A stretch of DNA of 8,121 nt from Methanobacteriota archaeon (lineage in GTDB: Archaea; Halobacteriota; Syntropharchaeia; DAOWMC01). Numbering within the stretch: the first letter of the stretch is position 1; every line of letters begins with the position of its first letter. The position numbers and the translations under genes were made by a program. The notes beneath the pieces were generated by a model, which had not been told where the DNA came from, did not search any database, and saw only the letters and a list, made by a program, of their open reading frames with translations. Below, piece by piece: positions 5,247-8,121 of this stretch. Location: assembly GCA_030643285.1 (NCBI GenBank), contig DAOWMC010000036.1, forward strand, positions 1 through 8,121. The letters run 5' to 3'.

Positions 5247-6563
5247 CTATTTCCCCTCCATTACATTTTTGGCAATTTCTGTCACTTCTTCAATCTTTAA
5301 ACCCATACGATCCATCATCCTATCGTACTCCTCCACAAATTTTTCAAACTCATCTTTTCCCCTTTGAAGCTGCACTGATTTCACACGATTTACAATTTCA
5401 AGTAACTGTTCACGCGTGGGTACAAGGCCCATTGGTTCTAACGCTTCTTTTAGAACAACGGCAGTTCCTGAAAATTTACCGTATCTAAACTCGGACTTAC
5501 ATCCCAACCACTCGCTTGGGATTAATTCATAGGTTAATGGATGGGAAAGAACACCGTGTGCATGTATTCCGCTTTCATGTTTAAAAGCATTTGCACCGGC
5601 AATAGGCTTGTTTACATGAATCGGTACCCCCGCATATTTGGATACCATTTTACATAGCTCAAACAACCCTTCCATGTCTATCTTTGTCTTTATTCCGTAA
5701 AGAACCCTCAAAGCCACGACTACTTCTTCTATCGGTGTATTTCCAGCCCGCTCCCCGATCCCCAGGATCGTGCCGTTAACACCGGCGGATCCTGCCTCAA
5801 GTGCAGCCAGCGTATTCGCCGTGGCAAGTCCGAGATCATTATGAAAATGCGGCCCAACCGCGAGTCCTTCCTCACGCAATCTATTGATCAGCCACTTTGT
5901 AGACACAGGTGTAAGTATTCCTGTTGTGTCTGAAATCCCGGTAGCCATTGCCCCTGCTTCCAAAGCCGTTTTTGCGATTTTTACAAAGTAAGGGATATCT
6001 GCACGGGAATCATCCTCTCTTCCAAATACAATCATCAATCCATGATCCTTTGCATAATCTAATGCATCCATGTACATTCTTATGTTCTCTTCGAGTGTAA
6101 TTTTTAATTTATACTTTATGTGGAATTCAGAACAGGAAGTAAATAAATCCACTGCTTTTGCATCTGCATCCAGTGCGGCATCTATATCCGATTTTCTTGC
6201 ACGCGCCATGACAAAAGTCAAAAGACCCTTAATATTCTCTGCATGAATCATCTTGCATGCCTTAAGTTCTTCTTCTGAAACGGCAGGGTAACCAATTTCA
6301 GCACCCATGATCCCCACTTCGGCAATTTTTTTTGCAATCTCGACTTTCTGGTCCGGTGTGAAAAAGACCCCTGGTTGCTGTTCCCCATCTCGAAGTGTTG
6401 TATCTGTGATTCCAATCATCCCTGGAAAATGGAACTCTTTGGAGCACTCTTCCACTGTCCAGTTATGTATAAGACCCTTTTCATAGATCTCTGCATAAGA
6501 AGGCGGAAGCACTTTCAGGTATTTTTCTTTTGATATCTTCATATTAATCTGACCCTCATACAT
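5247..6563 (-). CDS. 2-isopropylmalate/homocitrate-type synthase (acetyl-CoA condensing, no regulatory domain)
   Basis: First enzyme of the cassette, condensing acetyl-CoA with a 2-oxoacid in a TIM-barrel site. 438 residues: a 50-residue N-terminal extension, the barrel from DTTLRDGEQQPG (54-65) to HFHNDLGLA (239-247) and GIGERAGNT (268-276), then a short C-terminal part without the leucine-sensing domain of LeuA. Metal ligands D54, H239 and H241 are present. Oddities: HFHND for the usual HCHND, HESGIHAHG (329-337) where relatives have HQDG or HVDG, and GKFSG (362-366) for GKHSG. Size and lack of a regulatory domain fit AksA/NifV-like enzymes better than LeuA; citramalate synthase is also possible. 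The ATG at 6563 sits at leaderless distance from the TATA palindrome; ATG 6542 (MKISKEKY), with GAGGG upstream, is an alternative. It heads the operon. Confidence 0.92.
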   Translation of the reverse strand: MYEGQINMKISKEKYLKVLPPSYAEIYEKGLIHNWTVEECSKEFHFPGMIGITDTTLRDGEQQPGVFFTPDQKVEIAKKIAEVGIMGAEIGYPAVSEEELKACKMIHAENIKGLLTFVMARARKSDIDAALDADAKAVDLFTSCSEFHIKYKLKITLEENIRMYMDALDYAKDHGLMIVFGREDDSRADIPYFVKIAKTALEAGAMATGISDTTGILTPVSTKWLINRLREEGLAVGPHFHNDLGLATANTLAALEAGSAGVNGTILGIGERAGNTPIEEVVVALRVLYGIKTKIDMEGLFELCKMVSKYAGVPIHVNKPIAGANAFKHESGIHAHGVLSHPLTYELIPSEWLGCKSEFRYGKFSGTAVVLKEALEPMGLVPTREQLLEIVNRVKSVQLQRGKDEFEKFVEEYDRMMDRMGLKIEEVTEIAKNVMEGK

Positions 6564-6585
6564 GTTATATTTGAATATTAAAACT

Positions 6586-6597
6586 TAATATATATTA
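6586..6597. promoter_or_regulatory. Palindromic TATA element shared by divergent genes
   Basis: TAATATATATTA is its own reverse complement. Its parts lie about 22-30 bases from both the ATG at 6563 (minus) and the ATG at 6614 (plus), the usual archaeal TATA distance for leaderless transcripts. Neither ATG has a ribosome binding site directly upstream. One element could serve both directions; sites for a specific regulator are not evident in the 50-bp gap. Confidence 0.5.
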
Positions 6598-6613
6598 GAT
6601 AACATTTGCGGTT

Positions 6614-8121
6614 ATGCCTTTAGGAGATTTATTAATTGAAAATGCCGAACTGATACCGGACAAAGAAGCTATCGTACATGGCAATAAAAAAGTTACATGG
6701 AAAACACTGAATGATCATGTAAACAGTTTAGGAAACGCATTGATTGACTTGGGGATAAAAAAAGGAGACAAAGTCGCAGTTCTACTCCAAAATCAACCCG
6801 AATTTGTAGAATCGCTTTTTGCTATGCACAAAACCGGGATCGCGCCGGCCCCTGTAAATACCAGGTATGTGGGCGAAGAAATAGAGTACATCGTAGATGG
6901 ATCTGACTCAGTTGCCTGTATATTCGGATATGAATTTTTGGAAACGATACGCTCAATACAACCAAAGCTGAAGAAGGTCAAGCACTTTATCTGTGTGGGA
7001 GAATCATTGGATGACATGATTGATTACGAAGGTTTAATTGAAAAGTATCCGAATAGTGAGCCCGAAGTCGAAGTGGTGAATACTGATATCGCTTGCGTCT
7101 ACTACACAGGTGGAACTACAGGAATGCCAAAAGGAGCAGTACTATTGCATGATAATATTTTGAAAGATATTCCTGTTATCTTTGGCAAAATTATATCAGA
7201 CCCTAAAAAATCAAAGAAAAGCGGGTCAAAGCCTTTGAAAATGCTTCTTGGAACGCCTCTTTTCCATGAGGCCGCCTATGGAGTTTTGATCGCATCATTT
7301 CTGACTGGAAGTACATCGGTCCTACTAACAGAAAAAAGATTTGACCCAAAAGAGTTGTTGGAAACAGTCGAGAGGGAAAAGGTAAATTGGGTTTTAATTG
7401 TTCCAACAATGACCAAACGTGTACTGGACCTGCCAAATGTGAGTGATTACAATGTACGTTCCTGGGGGATTTTGGTATCAACGGGAATGGTCTTTCCTGC
7501 ATCATTGAAGAAAAGATTCCTTGAGACATTCCGTCGAGTTGTACTTTTGGATGCCTATGGACAGACGGAGCTGAGTCCTCTTGCTATGGTTGAGATCTCA
7601 ACGTATGCCACCCGTGATAAAATCAGAGATAGATGTATAGGAACACCGATAGATGGATTGGATGCCAAGGTTGTCAATGAACAGGGAGAAGATGTAAAGC
7701 CAGAGGAAACGGGTGAACTGATATTACGTGGTGATATAGTACTTCAGGAATATTACGGGGATGCTAAAAAGACATCCGAAAGGATAAAAGATGGATGGTA
7801 CCATACCGGTGATCTCTGCACAATCGGAGAGGATGGAAAATTCTATATCTCAGAGCGATTAGAGGAAACGATAATAAGTGGGGGGGAGAAGATTTTCCCA
7901 CACGAGATCGAAGAAATGATTTTAACCAATCCAAAGGTTAGCCAAGCAGCGGTGATCGCTGTTCCGGATAAGGACTGGGGTCAATCCGGACGGGCAATTA
8001 TCCAACTGAATAAAGGTGAGAAAGCCTCTGAGCAGGAGATAATTGATTTTTTAAGGGGGAAAATTTCGGGATACAAAAAACCAAAATCGGTAGTTTTTGT
8101 AGATGAATTCGAGATAAGTGC
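6614..8121 (+). CDS. AMP-forming acyl-CoA synthetase/ligase (3' end beyond window)
   Basis: Class I adenylate-forming enzyme that activates a carboxylic acid with ATP and then forms the CoA thioester. 502 complete codons are visible with no stop, and the frame runs off the window only a few codons before the expected catalytic lysine (usual SGK motif). Motifs in order: YYTGGTTGMPKG (163-174, phosphate loop), LGTPLFHEAA (212-221), DAYGQTEL (313-320), GWYHTGD (394-400), ERLEETIISGGEKIFPHEIE (414-433) and GYKKP (486-490). The hinge, usually R-x-K-D, is R415-L-E-E, so Asp is replaced by Glu. Pattern and length fit medium/long-chain or aryl acyl-CoA synthetases (FadD-like); the substrate cannot be read. 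The ATG at 6614 has no ribosome binding site and a TATA element at leaderless distance. It is divergent from the elongation operon. Confidence 0.93.
   Translation, partial: MPLGDLLIENAELIPDKEAIVHGNKKVTWKTLNDHVNSLGNALIDLGIKKGDKVAVLLQNQPEFVESLFAMHKTGIAPAPVNTRYVGEEIEYIVDGSDSVACIFGYEFLETIRSIQPKLKKVKHFICVGESLDDMIDYEGLIEKYPNSEPEVEVVNTDIACVYYTGGTTGMPKGAVLLHDNILKDIPVIFGKIISDPKKSKKSGSKPLKMLLGTPLFHEAAYGVLIASFLTGSTSVLLTEKRFDPKELLETVEREKVNWVLIVPTMTKRVLDLPNVSDYNVRSWGILVSTGMVFPASLKKRFLETFRRVVLLDAYGQTELSPLAMVEISTYATRDKIRDRCIGTPIDGLDAKVVNEQGEDVKPEETGELILRGDIVLQEYYGDAKKTSERIKDGWYHTGDLCTIGEDGKFYISERLEETIISGGEKIFPHEIEEMILTNPKVSQAAVIAVPDKDWGQSGRAIIQLNKGEKASEQEIIDFLRGKISGYKKPKSVVFVDEFEIS

Noticed and set aside
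7203..7529. 108-residue minus-strand frame inside the acyl-CoA synthetase gene
   Set aside because: It lies antisense within a strongly supported gene carrying all adenylation motifs; it is a shadow frame.
1..8121. CRISPR array, insertion sequence, rRNA or replication origin
   Set aside because: No regularly spaced direct repeats, intact transposase, rRNA segment or origin features were seen on either strand.

Overview
The window is archaeal. It carries the 3' end of a methyl-coenzyme M reductase type beta-subunit gene, a complete gamma-subunit gene and srp19, a signal recognition particle gene found in archaea and eukaryotes. Promoters look archaeal: TATA-like boxes lie about 25 bases before start codons that have no ribosome binding site (probable leaderless genes), while downstream genes of each operon have GGAGG/AGGTG-type binding sites. 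The beta and gamma subunits depart from methanogen and ANME-1 sequences (as I recall them) at positions lining or near the active site. I therefore favour a divergent alkyl-CoM reductase (Acr) of an alkane-oxidising or alkane-metabolising archaeon over a standard methanogen Mcr. This is an inference from family knowledge; no database was searched.

Layout. 1-1422, plus strand: mcrB 3' portion, whose reading frame is broken at about 50-100, and intact mcrG. The two are 9 bases apart and are followed at once by a hairpin plus T-run terminator; mcrA, mcrC and mcrD are not in the window. 1423-1704: a gap with two terminator-like hairpins, an 11-bp perfect inverted repeat, a possible decayed gene tail on the minus strand, and the srp19 promoter. 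1705-1998, plus strand: srp19. 1999-2332: a gap between convergent genes, rich in inverted repeats. 2333-6563, minus strand: a tight four-gene operon, read from right to left as a 2-isopropylmalate/homocitrate-type synthase, a beta-decarboxylating dehydrogenase, and the large and small subunits of an aconitase-type hydro-lyase. 6614 to the window end, plus strand: an AMP-forming acyl-CoA synthetase/ligase that runs off the edge, divergent from the operon across a 50-bp gap with one palindromic TATA element.

How the genes may work together. The operon is a complete 2-oxoacid chain-elongation cassette (condense with acetyl-CoA, isomerise, oxidatively decarboxylate). Such a cassette makes leucine precursors (LeuABCD) or, in archaea with Mcr, elongates 2-oxoglutarate toward the 7-mercaptoheptanoyl arm of coenzyme B (AksA/AksD/AksE/AksF). 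Coenzyme B is a substrate of the reductase encoded next door, so a coenzyme B role is attractive. However, several specificity positions fit neither textbook family: the small-subunit loop reads YFDK, the dehydrogenase has a KY pair typical of NADP-binding isocitrate dehydrogenase, and the synthase has HAHG and GKFSG variants. The true substrate is open. The acyl-CoA synthetase would suit activation of fatty acids or other carboxylates in an organism that handles alkyl and acyl chains.
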